64,000 nt of DNA from Rhododendron vialii. Lineage: Eukaryota > Streptophyta > Magnoliopsida > Ericales > Ericaceae. Numbering within the stretch: the stretch's first letter is position 1; every line of letters begins with the position of its first letter. Below, piece after piece: positions 10,914 through 23,678 of the stretch. The notes below the pieces were generated by a model, which saw only the letters and a program-made list of their open reading frames with translations, did not search any database and was not told the DNA's origin. The translations under genes and the position numbers were made by a program. Location: NCBI RefSeq assembly GCF_030253575.1, contig NC_080568.1, positions 29,694,001-29,758,000 on the forward strand, read 5' to 3'.

Positions 10914-13900
10914 TCAATTGCCCCGTAACTGAGCTTCTCGGCTTGTCAGGGGAACATATCGAACAGAAGTCTCATCTCGAACACTGATTGAACCATCTGG
11001 ATTTTTGTCCACAACCTTTAAACACTGGAAAAGGTTCCCAACTGGAATCACCATTCTTCCCCCGGGCTTCAATTGTTCAATTAGTGCAGGAGGGATATCG
11101 GGTGCTGCTGCTCCTACATGAATGGCATCATAAGGCGCAAACTCTGGCCAGCCAAGCCTTCCATCTGCCACAACCCACATAATTATGACAAAAGAACAAG
11201 TATCCAGCAGAGGAAGTAGAATGAACGTGCATCTCATGGCACCCATTTGGAATACCAGCCAAAGTTATTGTATGCAAAATTGTATATTATATAAAGTTAC
11301 GTATTTTATGGCCTCAGTCACAAACTTTTGTGGTTTGGTTACAGTAAGGTGGTGTATATGCCATAGAAAAGTGGAGCTACTCATTTTTCAGTTGGTTACG
11401 CACTTTGTGGTAATAAATCATTTGTTGGGCATTTTTGTGGAGTGATATGTTATGTATTCTGATGGCTTCTTTGTCAACTTTTTACGAGGTCATTACCTAT
11501 TGTTCGGGCTAGTTGCGAATAGGTGTGTATGGGGCGTGGAATTGTGAATTGTTATGACTAGTTATGAAAGTGTACAGTGGTAGTTCTAAATTATTGTCAC
11601 TAGCTACAAAAAGAGTGTATACCATGTCACATACCGTGTAACCATTTCAGTGTTTGCCTACCGGTTTGATATTGTACCATGGAATATGTTTCACGCCTGT
11701 GTAAAATTACTAAACTAACAGCCAAACAACCAGAAGTTATGATGCATATAACAGTAGGGCTGGACATCTCCTCCTTGTTGCTCCAGTGCCACCTGTAGAT
11801 GGTTGAAACTGTCTAAAGGGACCTATTCAGTAAATGTCAAATGCGTAGCTCTCTAGCCACCTTCCAGATCTGAAAACCCATAAGTTTTTTCCAAGCAACA
11901 TTTTCTATTGATAATAAGTTTGCCAAGTAATATATAAATATCATTCACAAAAACAAACTAAAGAGAAGACGACGCTGCATTTCTTCTGAAACATACCCCC
12001 AACATGTATTGAGAGAGAACCTTCTTTGAGTAATGGAGCAGCTGCACTTTTCTGAATATTCTCGATTGAAGAAGCCACCAGTTCAGGAATATGCTCTACA
12101 CCAACTGCACGACCTTCTGGCTCAACCATCAGTGCAAAGCATGCTGTCAAATACCCCGTTCCTACAAAAGAATCAGCGCAAGGAAATTATGATTCAGAAC
12201 TGCATTGAAGTTCGTAGTACCAAATTCAAATGTAGAGAGCGTAATCTGGCCTCCACGCCCAATTAATCCTGTTAACAGTATCTACCAATATTACTGTTAC
12301 TCAACACTTAGTATCATACTCAAGTCATGTCCAAGCTTAACTAGCATTTAAGTTGAAATATAATTGAGAGACTCAACCCCTTCAAAAGGCTCAAATACTT
12401 CATACGCATCTGGGTTAAACACATGACTAACCTAATTTAAGTACCTAACTTTAAATCAATTGTCCCCACCATCTTCTTCATGTAGGCAAACAGATGTTTA
12501 AAACCCATTTCTTTCCCTCAATGTTTATCTTTTCAGTTTCTAAGCTTTCAAATATTTAATGGCCTTCAAGCAGCTCAGTTGTAGCTCAGATGCTTACATA
12601 ACAGGTCCACAACATTGCACGTCTGACAATCAAATCTATTGAAGACAGGCCTCAAATTAGCAAAACCAACTTTTTAGTTTTTCTTCTTTGGCCTCGTGAA
12701 ATTGATAGTCCAGATTCCGACCTTATTAAATATACAAAGCTCAACATGTTAACTCTCTTAAATCTAAAGAAAACCAGTAGGTAGGTGATTTTGGGCTGGA
12801 TTCTGGAACCATGACCCACTCCCTTGAAACAAGCATTGAAATTATTTATACGCATCATGTGACAAAGAAAGCAAGTGATATCTAGGTAAAAATGAAGACC
12901 AAAGGGTTCGGAGATGGTTGAATGGTAGAATTTCTCCTTTTTCTAAGGAGACGACGCGGGTCTGTCAATGCTGTAGCGTGTAAGCAACAAGAAATATCAA
13001 AACCAGTTTTCACATACTTCTTTCCCTAATATGGATAAAATTTCATTGAACAACGAAAATAGTCTGTGTACAGAAAACGCGAGATCCGCTGATAATCCAT
13101 ACTTTTGTAGGTCCATGTTCAACTAGACACGTGGGAAGCATAATCCACACCCCCAACCAAATTTCAGACTGCCCAACACCATACAACAATGAAATACAAC
13201 ATGCCAGTGAGTAAATATTATGCTACACTATAATACAAGTTCATTTGCTTGAGCCAAGCTCAAATGCACTCCAGCCAACCTGGTCGAGCTTCAACAGCCA
13301 CCAGATCAGCTCAATATTTCCCTTTAAGTTATAGACTCAAATAAAATTGCCAAAAGTTTTAAGTGACCGCGCAGGTGCTGATGACACATCTCCAAAGACA
13401 CCATGTTTAATTATTTATTTCTTGAGTGCTGCTCAAGCACCTTGGCGATGAGTATGCATAGTTACGACAACGTTGTTGGCTATCAAATCCCAGAATCAAC
13501 AGCTTGTCAGATTGTAGTCTATATTTGGCCTTTTGTTCTTTGCTTTCTCTTGATGCCATTCCAAAAAATATATTACTTCATCGGGGAAAAAAGTTGTAGT
13601 CTATGTGTCCCCAGAGCAAATTGTGCATCCCTTCCTCAGCAAAATCATGACAAGTAAATACGAAAAAAATGGGCATATATGTTCCTCACTATAAATTTAC
13701 AAACTTTTGCTAAACCAGCATAAGATGAAACGGCCAATCATATATAGTAGCTAGTAAAATATTTTATCAGCCAAGAGATAGTTCCGTTTCAAAGACACAT
13801 GAAAGCATCCAACTTTTTTAATGCAGTAATTCCAGCCAAAAATCGTTGTAGTCTTACTTGGACAGTCAGAAGGATACATTCTCCTATACATCTTTTTCCA

Positions 13901-15143
13901 TTGAACAAATCAATATTTTGAACTATGAAGGTTCAGATAACAAATCAATGAAATAATGATAACAATCATATAATTATGCATTGGCGAAATCATAGAGTAC
14001 CTGAACCAACATCTAAAGCATGCATGCCAGGTTTCAAATTTTCCTCCAACAATTGCAGACACATTGCATGCATATGAGGAGCAGAAATGGTAGCATTGTG
14101 ACCAATCTGCATGGGACTATCGACATAGGGTGGGGTCCCCTCAGGTACAAACAAAGCTCTATCTACAGTCTCCATCACTTCTGAAACCTTCTTTGACGTT
14201 ATCACTCCATAGCGCTGCAAATGCTCAACCATTGCCTTTTTCTTATTGATGCCACTCCCAGTCCAAAGTCGCTGCAACACAAAATCCTCACTTCAACGTT
14301 CTAGCTTAAATAAGCTACAGTGCAATAGGTTCATCACTTTGATCTGTTAAATGTTAAATGGAATATCTCATCCCCAAAACAAGACCCCATCTCTACATTC
14401 ACTTAGGCATTTAGAACCCGAGGAAAATGCTAAACACCACCAACTAGACGATGAATAATGTTTAAAAAGTTTCTCGATATCTTACATAACTGTAGTATAT
14501 CTGATATCCGTGAGATGTGAATTGAAATTTTAACTTATTTGGCATCATACACATATTATTAGAGGCGGACCTACCTAGGGGCAGGTGACCCCACTCAATT
14601 CCTTTTTTAATTTTACATTTTGGCAATTAGACAAAAGGTGTGGCTAGAGGAACGTACACAGTTTCAACCCCAGTCACACAGTCGATTTCAGAAGAACCTG
14701 GACTCGCCGCTGGATAATCGCCAGATGCCGGTGAACGTCACATCTAACCTCACCGTTTCCCTCACTAGTTACCAACCGATCTACTCTTCCCCAAAGCCAA
14801 GGTCTCTCTCTCTCTCTGCTACTGTGTACAGAGTATCATACATGAACATAAATAATACATGTAAATTGAGCTGCGTTCCAACTGTGTGTGTTTATGATTC
14901 CCATTATCTAAGCATTATGATAACAATATTCCTACATTAGGGCTTCGAATGGCTTCGATTGCAACTTTTGATGTTAGATTATAGGGTTTTTCACATTCTA
15001 TGTTGAGCAAAGTACGGTTTTTGTGTTTGTTCTTTGTTAACTGAATTAACTTTTTCTGTCCCTTGATTACTTTATGCATCTTAGCCAACTAATTTAAAAT
15101 TCTCCACGGCCACCTAATGCACGGTAGTTAGCAAGTGTGTGTT

Positions 15144-15210
<67 letters not shown>

Positions 15211-15399
15211 CTCCATGCGGCGAACGAGAGAGTTCCCCGTGCAGACGTTCGCGGTGACGGCGGCGAGAAGAGGCGGAAGAGGGAGACGAGAGCGTCGGCG
15301 GTGGTGGAGGTAGCGGCGGGCGGCGAAGTACAACAGGCGGCGATTTAAAGGCGCACAATAGCGGCAACCGTACGCAACAACTACTGACGACGTCGGCAT
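10914..15399 (-). CDS. PIMT: Protein-L-isoaspartate O-methyltransferase with N-terminal extension
   Basis: Repairs isoaspartyl damage by S-adenosylmethionine-dependent methylation of L-isoaspartyl carboxyls (EC 2.1.1.77). Exons on the minus strand: 15399-15211, 14271-14001, 12161-11997, 11164-10914, all GT-AG and in phase, 291 residues. SAM-binding motif I is DVGSGTGYLTACFA, split by intron 2. GVEHIPELV, DAIHVGAAAP, LKPGGRMVIPVG and the C-terminal SVRYVPLTSREAQLRGN follow closely the Arabidopsis protein. Exon 1 encodes about 61 Arg/Leu/Ala-rich residues without acidic residues, a likely organelle-targeting peptide, ending ..VRRME at the splice site; exon 2 continues RLWTGSGINKKKAM. The internal Met62 (MERLWTGSG) matches the start of the short cytosolic forms, so one gene may give two products. 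Intron 1 starts directly with a CT/CA microsatellite. Exons 2-4 are secure; exon 1 is a strong inference from phase and sequence. Confidence 0.88.
15135..15208. repeat. (GT)n(GA)n compound microsatellite at the 5' splice site of PIMT intron 1
   Basis: About 40 bases of GT-rich repeat (15135-15174) followed by about 17 GA dinucleotides (15175-15208). On the gene's strand it reads GTT(CT)n(CA)n and begins at intron position 3, directly after the donor dinucleotide at 15210-15209. Confidence 0.9.
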
Positions 15400-16197
15400 C
15401 TTTCCTTCTGGCTAGTTCTCTACCTTTTCTTTGTCTTTTTTTTTTTTTTTTTTGGGATCAGAGGCTCTCGCACGAGCGTTCCAGACCCGACTCGAATACA
15501 GCACGTGCGAATGTTCTGGGCCAATCTTGTTGTATGAGCCCGTGGACTTGGGTTTGTGAGGTTTACTTATTTTCCCTTTCTTTTATAGGCTTGGGCTTTA
15601 TAGATGATTGGGCTAGTTCCATATCTGGGCCTTGCAGGCCCACTTGATCGTTTGGCTCGGTAAGAAATCTAACCGATCTTTTCTTAGAGGGAAGCATAAA
15701 CTAGTGTCTTGCCCATTCGATACATGGAGACGAGAAAAAATATCAGTGAGAACTTTTTTTCTATTGTCTTGTGCATCCGTGGGTCAGAGTGCATGGCTCT
15801 TGAAATTTACTCCATCTTCTAGCAAAAAGATTAGAAAATTTTCACAATAATAAAATAACAAAGAAAGAAAGAATAAGGGTTCAAGCAAAATAAAGTTAGT
15901 ATATATTTTGTTGTGTTATTGATTGAACTTAGTTTCCTTTCAAGCAAAATAAAGTATACAGTTTACATTTTATAAAAGTGTAGAATAATTAATAAAAAGA
16001 TGAAAAAAGTTGAGGAAATTCAACAAAGGAGAGAGAGTTTAGGAAATATTATTATTATTATTATTATTTAAAGTTTCAGGTAACTACATTCTTTTACGTA
16101 ACATATTACTAGTATAGATTTGGAAAGCGAGTTAGCGACGGAAAATGTAGACGTAGCCTTTTTTTCGAACCGTAACCGTGTACACTAGATTACACAA

Positions 16198-16415
16198 TTG
16201 GAGAACAACGTAAAAAATCTCCGTGCGATTTCTTTGCGCTTTTGCTTGGTTTTTTAATCGGACGACTTTTGAGGTGGGTCGCACGCAAGTAAGTAACGCA
16301 ACAAATGCACTCGCTTACGTGACTGGAGAACAACGTAAAAAGTCCCCCGGCGGTTTCTTTGCGCTTTCGCTTGGTTTTCCATTCGTACAAAAATTATAGG
16401 TGGGTCAAATACGCA
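16198..16415. repeat. Diverged tandem direct repeat, unit about 124 bases
   Basis: The block starting TGGAGAACAACGTAAAAA at 16199 recurs at 16323 and both continue with a similar TTTCTTTGCGCTTT and GGTGGGTC stretch. The two copies differ at many positions, so the duplication is old. No function is apparent. Confidence 0.7.
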
Positions 16416-17618
16416 ACAGATTTCTCCATTTTCCTGCCCCCCACCCCACGCTAATATTCTCATATGCAAAGAGAAAAACTTTTCACGGAGCTTTCCCTAA
16501 ATAGTTGTTTCGGAGGTAAATTTTGAGCAATTTACGTGTTTTGAACGGTCCAAATCTCTTTTTCGGAAAATTTTCATTTAAATCCGGACCGTCCAAATCC
16601 GAAACGGACAATTGAAATCGTACGGCTCTCAATCTATTTACAGCGACTCCGTGAAAAAGGCTATCTCATATGCAAAACCAATGAAATTTGCACGTTGCTT
16701 ATGGACTTTCGAGGCAGAGAGGGGGTTAGAAGCAGACAAAGTTGTCAAATTCAATTCCAAATGATTCCAAAGCAGTCTTATTCTTTTACTTATTGGGGTT
16801 TATATACTGTATTTTTTATTCCTAACAATTGGATTATTATATGGAAGACTTGGCTACAAAGGACAAGAAACAAGGACTGGCTCAAAAAATCAAAGAAACA
16901 AGTGGTGATTAAGATCATAGGGTTTACTTTATTGATTAGTTGCCCTTTTTAATGGATTGTGGACTGGATGAAAAACGTGAAGTATACTAGGGTCTAGGTT
17001 TTTTATGTTGATTTATTGTGGATAGAAAAAAAGAAAATGATATACGCGCTCGAATGCGCTCCACTTTGTTCATAAAGTTACTAGTAACGTGACTTTACGT
17101 TAAAATTAGAGCGCCATCAGTAAAAAGTGGAGCGCGAAAATCAATTTTTTTTTAAAAATAATGATGTTTTCGTTGCCCGAAAAGTTAGATTCGGCCCTGA
17201 TTGAGAGCCACGAAATAATGAAGGCACTTCTACATTAGTGAGGAACCCGCACACGTGGGTCTCAAATCTCATCGGATAAATTAAGGCTATGTTTGGTAAA
17301 GTTGCCAATTTTTTGTTTTTTTGTTTATTGACAAACAAGAAATGAGTTTTTGTTTATTTATTAAAAAAAACAAAAAATATGTTTGGTGACCATAATAGTT
17401 TTTGTTTATTTGTTTTTTGGGCTGCCGAAAGTATTTTCAAAACAAATGAAAGCGTATTTTTTGTGTTTCTAGAAATTTCCGTAAACTAATGAAATTGATT
17501 ATGTATTTTGTAAACAAAAACAGTAATACAAACATGTTTATGGTGTCTGTTTCAAAAAATATCGAAAACAAAAACAAAAAACTGAAAATAAATTTCTTTC
17601 CAAACATAGAACACACAC

Positions 17619-17621
<3 letters not shown>

Positions 17622-17663
<42 letters not shown>

Positions 17664-17687
17664 GAGAGACCAATTCAATATTGGAGA

Positions 17688-17738
<51 letters not shown>
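17622..17738. repeat. Duplicated GA microsatellite
   Basis: Two (GA)n tracts, each followed by GACCAATTCAATATT. The flanking sequence is duplicated with the repeat, which suggests a segmental duplication of microsatellite plus flank by slippage or unequal exchange. Confidence 0.85.
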
Positions 17739-17850
17739 AATTCAATATTAGACATTTCATAGCGTTTCAACATCATAGAGGTGGATGTGATAAAAGGAAG
17801 ATGCATGGAACCCAAATTAATTGGTCAAATTTTGCAGACTACAGCAGAGA

Positions 17851-20800
17851 TCAATACATGTAGTCATCTTCAAAGACCATGTAGTTGCTGCTCCTGGCTC
17901 TTGCTTCTCTGTGATCAGCCTGCAGGCATAAAGCATACTACATGGATCAACAAAAATATGAAAAATAGTTCCACAAAATGAAAGGAAAATCTTTTGTCTT
18001 GGTAGAGGCTTTCACATAGATTAGCCTCATTACGTGCATAAACTCGGACGACGAACACGTGTCTCAAATTTACTAAGTTACCGGCCATTAATATGAAATA
18101 GGTCTTGACGCTAATCCCAAGGGATTGACTTGGTCGTTAAAACCTGAGACTTAAAAATTTGTTAAGCTCCCTCTCAAGGTCTCAGTCAGCCTGAGAGTTT
18201 GAAATCCCACAGGTGATTCCGACTGTAATTGCATTTCCCGCGAGTGGTTGGTAAAATTGGACTCCAAGATTAGTCAAGGAGCATCTAACCTGACCCGACC
18301 ACCTAAGTTACTCCCTCCGTCCCAATTTATTTGTCCATTTTTTGGATTCCAACCTTTTTTAGATGACAATGATTACTCTTGAAAAACTTAGCTTTTTCAA
18401 AAATATCCCACTTTTTAGCATTAAATGAGAGTGCACATTTTTTCATACGCAATATTTTTAAAAGAGAAGGGCATTAATGAAACTTACATAAGTCAATTTC
18501 AAATTGGACAAATAATTTGGGACATTACAAAGTCAAAATAGGACAAATAAAGTGGGACGGAGGGAGTATCACAAATGGGTCCTACCGTTGCATATGAAAT
18601 TAGGTCATTTCTAGTCTCGACTTTTTTTTTTTTGGTCAATCAATAGAAAAGATCATTTTACATCAGATATGAAGTACATAGTACAAATCCGGAACACTAC
18701 ATCAATTATAAGAGTCCACAAGATAATCAAACCCAACAACTCAACCAATACAAGATATAAGCTCATTATAGGGTAGAAACAAAGAAAGGAAAAACCCTTT
18801 AAGAAAAGAATACTCACACACAGGTGGAGAGACTCAAATTTCTGACCTCTCTTAATGAGATTCAAGAGTCCTGGCTGACTGAACTAACCTCAGTTAGTTA
18901 TCTCTAGTCTAGACTTAAAAAGCTGATTTGAGTATAAGATTTTATCTGAAATTACGTGACCTAGCAACCAATTAAAAGGCTCTCTTTTTTAGTTCCAAGA
19001 GTTTTATCCAAATTTGGCCCAACTGTGTCGCCCGTGTTGCTAACCCTACCAAAACCATTGGAGATGGTCTTAGCTTGTGTGGGCATACTTACATAAGTAC
19101 AAATCAAAATACTCTCATGTGATCCTTCATGTGACGTAAAATAGAAATCATATCACTGTCCTATTTCACAACGTATTTTACGTCCATGCCATAAATCAAA
19201 TTTATCAAAGAAACAGGCAATATATATGTACCTTTCTTATGAGCCTTTCAAAAGCTTCGGTTCCATTCTCTTCAATATATCTCTCGGCAGCAGTTAGAAT
19301 ATCATCAGGCTGCTTCTTGAAAATGTTCTTCCTCCTTGGGATATACCAGATGTTGGTAGTTTGAGAGTAGTTCTTGAAGAAAGGTCTAACATAGTGCCCG
19401 TACACATATGCTGCTCCATTGAACTGAGGCAGCACCAACCAGCACGTAGCTGCCAGCTTCACGTAAGGCCAAATTGGGAACCTGGAAGTTGAGAAGAAAA
19501 CTTGTAATTTGAAGGCTACAAGTTTCTGATCAACTCTCTCAACTCTAACCCGACCTGTTTAGCTTTTCGTGTATCGAGTCGTGTCATATTCGTGTTCCGT
19601 CATGTCAGAAATTGCCGACCCTAACCCGCTAACTTCTTGTCCAGTTCGTGTCGTGTTATCGTGTCTTTCATAAATTTCCACCCCGCGCCGCGTCGTGTTT
19701 GTGCCGTCTCGTGTTCGTGTCGACCTATTTAGCTTTTCGCGTTATCATGTCGTGTCATATTCGTGTTCCGTGTTAGAAATAGCTAACCATAACCCGTTAA
19801 TTTTGTGTCGGGTTCATGTCGTGTCGGAAATTCCCACCCCCAGTTGGGATGCTCTAAGCATACAATCAGAAAGAAAGCTAATTTACCAAAACAAAGAAAA
19901 GCACAAAGAAAGATTTAAAGGGGTTTTGGATAGATTTTACCATTCAATGACTTTGGCAAATGTAAGCTCAAACAGTGTGATCATAGAATAGAGGACCCAG
20001 TAAGTAAGCCATTGCTGATCATCCGCACGAGACTTGGTCTCTATAGCCTTTATTGAAGCATACCTATTTGCAAAACCAAGGCCATACACATAAAAGAATT
20101 AACTTAATTTTGGGTGAACTAATCCTTATTTACACACTTCAACAAATACAATAAAGTTAGCCTAATTACCTAAATGGGATGCTCTATCCTAGCTAACTCC
20201 CCCCGTGTTGTATTTTTTCCCCCTCAATAAAAAGGGTGGGCTGGGTTGAACAAACGTAACGACCTCCCAATCAACTGGAGAGCCTCCCCGACCGAGAATG
20301 TTCGTATTTAGACCATAGCAAACCTGACTCAGGAGGAAGCATGGATCTATCACCACCTCATGGGCTTGTCATGAAGCCCCACCGAAATGCTAGTTAAGTT
20401 GGAGCCCCCTGCTAACCATCTAGTCTCAAGGAAATCGAACTCAAGACCCGTGGGAGAGGAGCGACTTTTCGTTCGCTGCTGTAACCACATGAACTACATT
20501 CTCGGTGGCAATCCGGCCCCGCATTGTCAAGTTGCTTGAAGTATGATTTTGTTGTAAAAACGTTAAATGAAGACTGGACAATGCAGTAGAATATTGTAAC
20601 TTGAGAGGTCGAAGGGGTTGGCCAAGTGATACTTAATTAAGGCATGGGACTTAAAGATTTGCATCCTCTTAGGTTCGAAACCTCTCAAGTGCTATTAACT
20701 CATTTAAGGCCTATCCACTTCAATTGAGACCCCTCCAAGTGGGTGGTGAAATTGGCCTCCCATAATCTGTTGAAGTGCACGTAAGTTGATCCGGACAATT

Positions 20801-21098
20801 ATTTAACTTAGAGTCCAAAAGGAAGGATCCAAAAGCCTCTCAAGTGCTATTAACTCCTTTAAGGCCTATCCACTTCAATCGAGACCCCTCCAAGCGAGTG
20901 GTGGAATTGGCCTCCCATAATCTATTGAAGTGCACGCCATCTCTCCAATTGTCCCCTATTTTCTTTTTTGTCTATCTCAAAAACTAAAACCTATGGTAAA
21001 CAAACCATTCTGACAATATTATATATATATATATATTAGTTCCTTTCCCATGAGGGCCCGAGATTAGAAATCCGCACGCAGAAAGCGTACGGGATCCC

Positions 21099-21129
<31 letters not shown>

Positions 21130-21314
21130 CTTACAAAGGATAAACAAGAGCAACCAGAGGCCTGAAAATCAAGTAAAAAAAGGGGAGATCATAATACGAG
21201 ATCAAACTTACAAGTTTAGTGCTAAACACAAACACAAATTAAAACAAATGCAACATACCCAGCAACGACATCAAAGTTCTTGGCCAAAAGAGAGAAAAAG
21301 TTTTCATTCCCCAT
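17851..21314 (-). CDS. HVA22-like protein (TB2/DP1/HVA22 family), HVA22a type
   Basis: ER membrane-shaping protein of the REEP5/Yop1/HVA22 family; barley HVA22 is ABA- and stress-inducible. Exons on the minus strand: 21314-21259, 21161-21135 (27-base microexon), 20063-19941, 19481-19232 and 17919-17851, all GT-AG and in phase, 174 residues. The protein begins MGNENFFSLLAKNFDVVAG and continues PLVALVYPLYASIKAIE, QQWLTYWVLYS, FPIWPYVKLAATCWLVLPQF and NGAAYVYGHYVRPFF, the hairpin-membrane core of the family. The tail NIWYIPRRKN, DDILTAAERYIEENG and the last exon ending NYMVFEDDYMY match the HVA22a subgroup rather than the short c/d/e forms. Without the last exon the frame would run into intron and end KVHIYCLFL; the donor AAG-GTACAT and the good match of exon 5 argue against that end. 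Introns contain a SINE, a Stowaway MITE and microsatellites. Confidence 0.88.
18120..18300 (+). mobile_element. SINE-like fragment in HVA22 intron 4
   Basis: Starts with a tRNA-like GATTGACTTGGTCGTTAAAA, has a B-box-like GTTTGAAATCCC near 18198, then GAGTGGTTGGTAAAATTGG and AAGATTAGTCAAGGAGC. The last part resembles the common 3' end of other SINE-like copies here (GATTAGTTGAAGTGCACGTAA). Confidence 0.45.
18311..18566. mobile_element. Stowaway MITE in HVA22 intron 4
   Basis: 256 bases with terminal inverted repeats starting CTCCCTCCGTCCCAATTTAT and ending GTGGGACGGAGGGAG, flanked by TA on both sides (18309-18310 and 18567-18568). This is the classic signature of Stowaway, a non-autonomous Tc1/mariner element. 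The well-kept termini suggest a fairly recent insertion. Confidence 0.93.
19543..19840. repeat. Degenerate CGTGTCGTGTT-rich repeat in HVA22 intron 3
   Basis: Two diverged copies of a segment containing TTTAGCTTTTCG, TCGTGTCATATTCGTGTTCCG and AACCCGTTAA, about 180 bases apart, interspersed with CGTGTCGTGTT-like words. This sequence type is widespread in plant spacers; I can assign no function. Confidence 0.5.
20605..20940 (+). mobile_element. tRNA-derived SINE with an internal duplication, in HVA22 intron 2
   Basis: Has an A-box-like TTGGCCAAGTGAT at 20618 and a perfect B box GGTTCGAAACC at 20671, followed by GGGTGGTGAAATTGGCCTCC and TTGAAGTGCACGTAAG. The 3' body beginning CCTCTCAAGTGCTATTAACT (20680) is repeated at 20839, about 160 bases on, with few changes. 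Confidence 0.7.
21100..21128. repeat. (GA)n microsatellite next to the HVA22 intron 2 donor
   Basis: About 14 GA units end six bases or fewer from the 5' splice site at 21134-21133, so the gene strand reads GTAAGTTCTCTCTC. The arrangement is like that at PIMT intron 1. Confidence 0.85.
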
Positions 21315-21899
21315 AGCTATAACCAACTGAAGGCTGAAGCCTCTCTCTGTTTGATTTGTGTCCTTTTAGTACTAATTGTAAAGCCGCGGGAGGAGATTTA
21401 TAACCCAGTGTAACGTTAGAGCAAAAATCCAACATGCATTATTAGTACAACGCTAAATTAGCTGAAAAGGGTTCCAAACCCAAGGAAAGTGGAAAAAAGG
21501 TAACGCGGAAAGCGGGGCCAAGGAGTTGATTCGGGGTAAAGTACTATAGTAAATGGAAGGAATCCTATTTCCCGCGAAAAAAAGAAGCGCGCACCGAATG
21601 CTTTTGGAGTGTTTTTTTTATTGAGGTAAAAAAAGAATACAAAAAGCCTAGCTAGACAACAATCCAAACACAGAATCATTCATAACCCCTCTCATACATG
21701 TGGGGTCCACACGAGTGCATGTGCATGTGGGCCCCATGTGTATCTGAGGAATTATGAATGGTGTTGTGTAGTATGTAGTATTATTACTAAAAATATTGGA
21801 GTTTGTGCATATATCACACCTTTTTCACCGTTTTCGATTCAAATTTGCTACAAACACTTGCACACTCACTCACAAGACAGGTGAGCCGTGTATATGTGT

Positions 21900-23140
21900 T
21901 TGTGACTTCGTGTGTAACAACCTGGATCCACAAGCACCTCTATACTCAAAAAATAACAAATCTATTCTTTGTTCAACTCATACTTAGAAAATAAAATACT
22001 TTTATCTTCCAAAATCAGCATAACAAACTAATCCCGAAATTATGTACAATTTTCTTTGTAACTTTACAACTGTTGCTCTAAATAATTAAGACAACCAGTG
22101 AGCCTAAACGCCATGCACACGCTCTTCCCGTGCTTCTGTTCTCGCACCTGCAGAGCAGCCAACCTGCAACACAAACCCCCCAGGAAGTATACAATATGAC
22201 GAGAATAGATATGCTCACAATAAACGAGACCAATCAATTAGCGACACAGAGTCAACAACAATTCACATAATACGACCTCATATCAGGTCCTCCTCAGTAT
22301 ATGACCAGTGACCGGCCTCACTTGCCACACCCAGCCTATAATGAGGCTTCTCGGGCCGTTAGCACAGTAGGCAACTTCACTCGATCACATACTAAACAGT
22401 TCCACTACACCCAGCCCCCGTACATAACACATAACTCAGCTCCAAACAATGAATTCAGATGATTCAATAAGTAGCATATCGATCGAGTAGAATTCAAAGA
22501 CAAGCCAAAGAAATACTTCGGAGAATTTTAGAGCATATTATATACTTCCTGGCTTGGGTACCTTAATCTGCCGTAGACCTTCGCCATCGTGCTCCGAGAT
22601 CACATACAATACCGTAAAAACCTTTCCTTACAATTCCCACTGTTTCCCGGCTCCCTCTCTCTGAAGCCCTTTTTTATTCCTTTTGTTGTATTGACAAGGT
22701 GTACTAGCTTATGTATTTACCATATATTAACTCACCCCTTACATGCACACTTGCACGTGTAGTGCTGCTTAGGTGTAAACCCCTCCTTCTCATGCACGTG
22801 TAATAGAATTAGGAAAATACCTTTGTCCATTTGAATTAATATATCAAGTACAGTATATCCCAAAAATACTTGTAAAACTCATTTTTCCTAAGTACGGGGT
22901 GTTACAATATCCCCTCCTTTGGAAATTTCGTCCCCGAAATTTGTCTACCAAAAATATGAATTTCACGCTTCCGCTACGCACTCTGATCACCCACTCGATC
23001 CCATGTAAGACCTACTCTCCGCTCTGATACCAACTTATTTTTGGGATATACTGTACCTGATATATTAATTCAAATGGACAAAGGTATTTTCCTAATTCTA
23101 TTACACGTGCATGGGAAGGAGGGGTTTACATCGTGTGTGG
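21900..23140 (-). mobile_element. Old LTR-retrotransposon-derived fossil
   Basis: Broken, non-coding remnant. 23021-23032 reads GCTCTGATACCA, the complement of the usual initiator-tRNA-Met primer-binding site, placing an LTR boundary just to the right for an element on the minus strand. Sequence shared as an inverted pair at 22774-22872 and 23033-23130 may be two LTR-end pieces in opposite orientation. No gag or pol domain is visible. Family (Copia or Gypsy) cannot be assigned; divergence suggests an old insertion. Confidence 0.4.
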
Positions 23141-23678
23141 TGGTCGTATTTTTGTTCTCTATACGAATGAGTCTAACAGTTGAGCCATTGCGATATTTTG
23201 TGAAAGAATAGTGACATTAGTTTCAAATAGGTCCATTTAGCTATATTTGTACATAGAAAATTTAGATCGGTTTCCAAAATCCGAAATTATACACCCAAGC
23301 TTTGAATGAAAGAGATCCTAAATACTCCTCTTGCTAAGCTTAGGTGATGTTTCTTTCCAAAATTTCTTGAGTGCAATAGTTTTATGAGAGAGAGGTAAGG
23401 GATACAAAAAATTTGTTTGAAGAGAAAGAGATAGGGGGACATCAAACTGACGAAAGTAGGCAGGAGTTATGGGGTTGCAGGGAAAAATTATCTAGTGGGT
23501 CGCAGTGTTGGATATGGGGTCATACAGATTATTAATGGACGAAACTTATATACACTAGTTGTAGCTCTAGTTTTTTGTCCCATGGTATCCCGACCCCATG
23601 GCTAATAGGTCGGCATCACTTCTACGAGCTACCTTGGAGGTCAATGCAAATAACTTCCTTTATGAGGTACAATATTTG

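Larger units (their letters stand above)
15400..17850. other. Spacer between PIMT and HVA22 genes
   Basis: The PIMT promoter and leader lie at its left edge (a T-run at 15430-15452). Then come AT-rich DNA, an ATT trinucleotide run near 16048-16070, a diverged direct repeat (16198-16415), and two long GA microsatellites (17622-17738). No coding region is supported. Confidence 0.6.

Noticed and set aside
13990-14280. Start of PIMT at 14280 (frame beginning near TTGCAGCGACTT)
   Set aside because: There is no ATG; the sequence TTTTGTGTTGCAG is a splice acceptor, and exon 1 at 15399-15211 joins in phase.
17437-17692. Open frames of Ser-Leu or Glu-Arg runs
   Set aside because: Translations of the GA/CT microsatellites on either strand; no other coding signal.
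19205-19231. HVA22 ending KVHIYCLFL in exon 4
   Set aside because: AAG-GTACAT is a good donor and a matching last exon (ADHREARARSS..) is present at 17919-17851.
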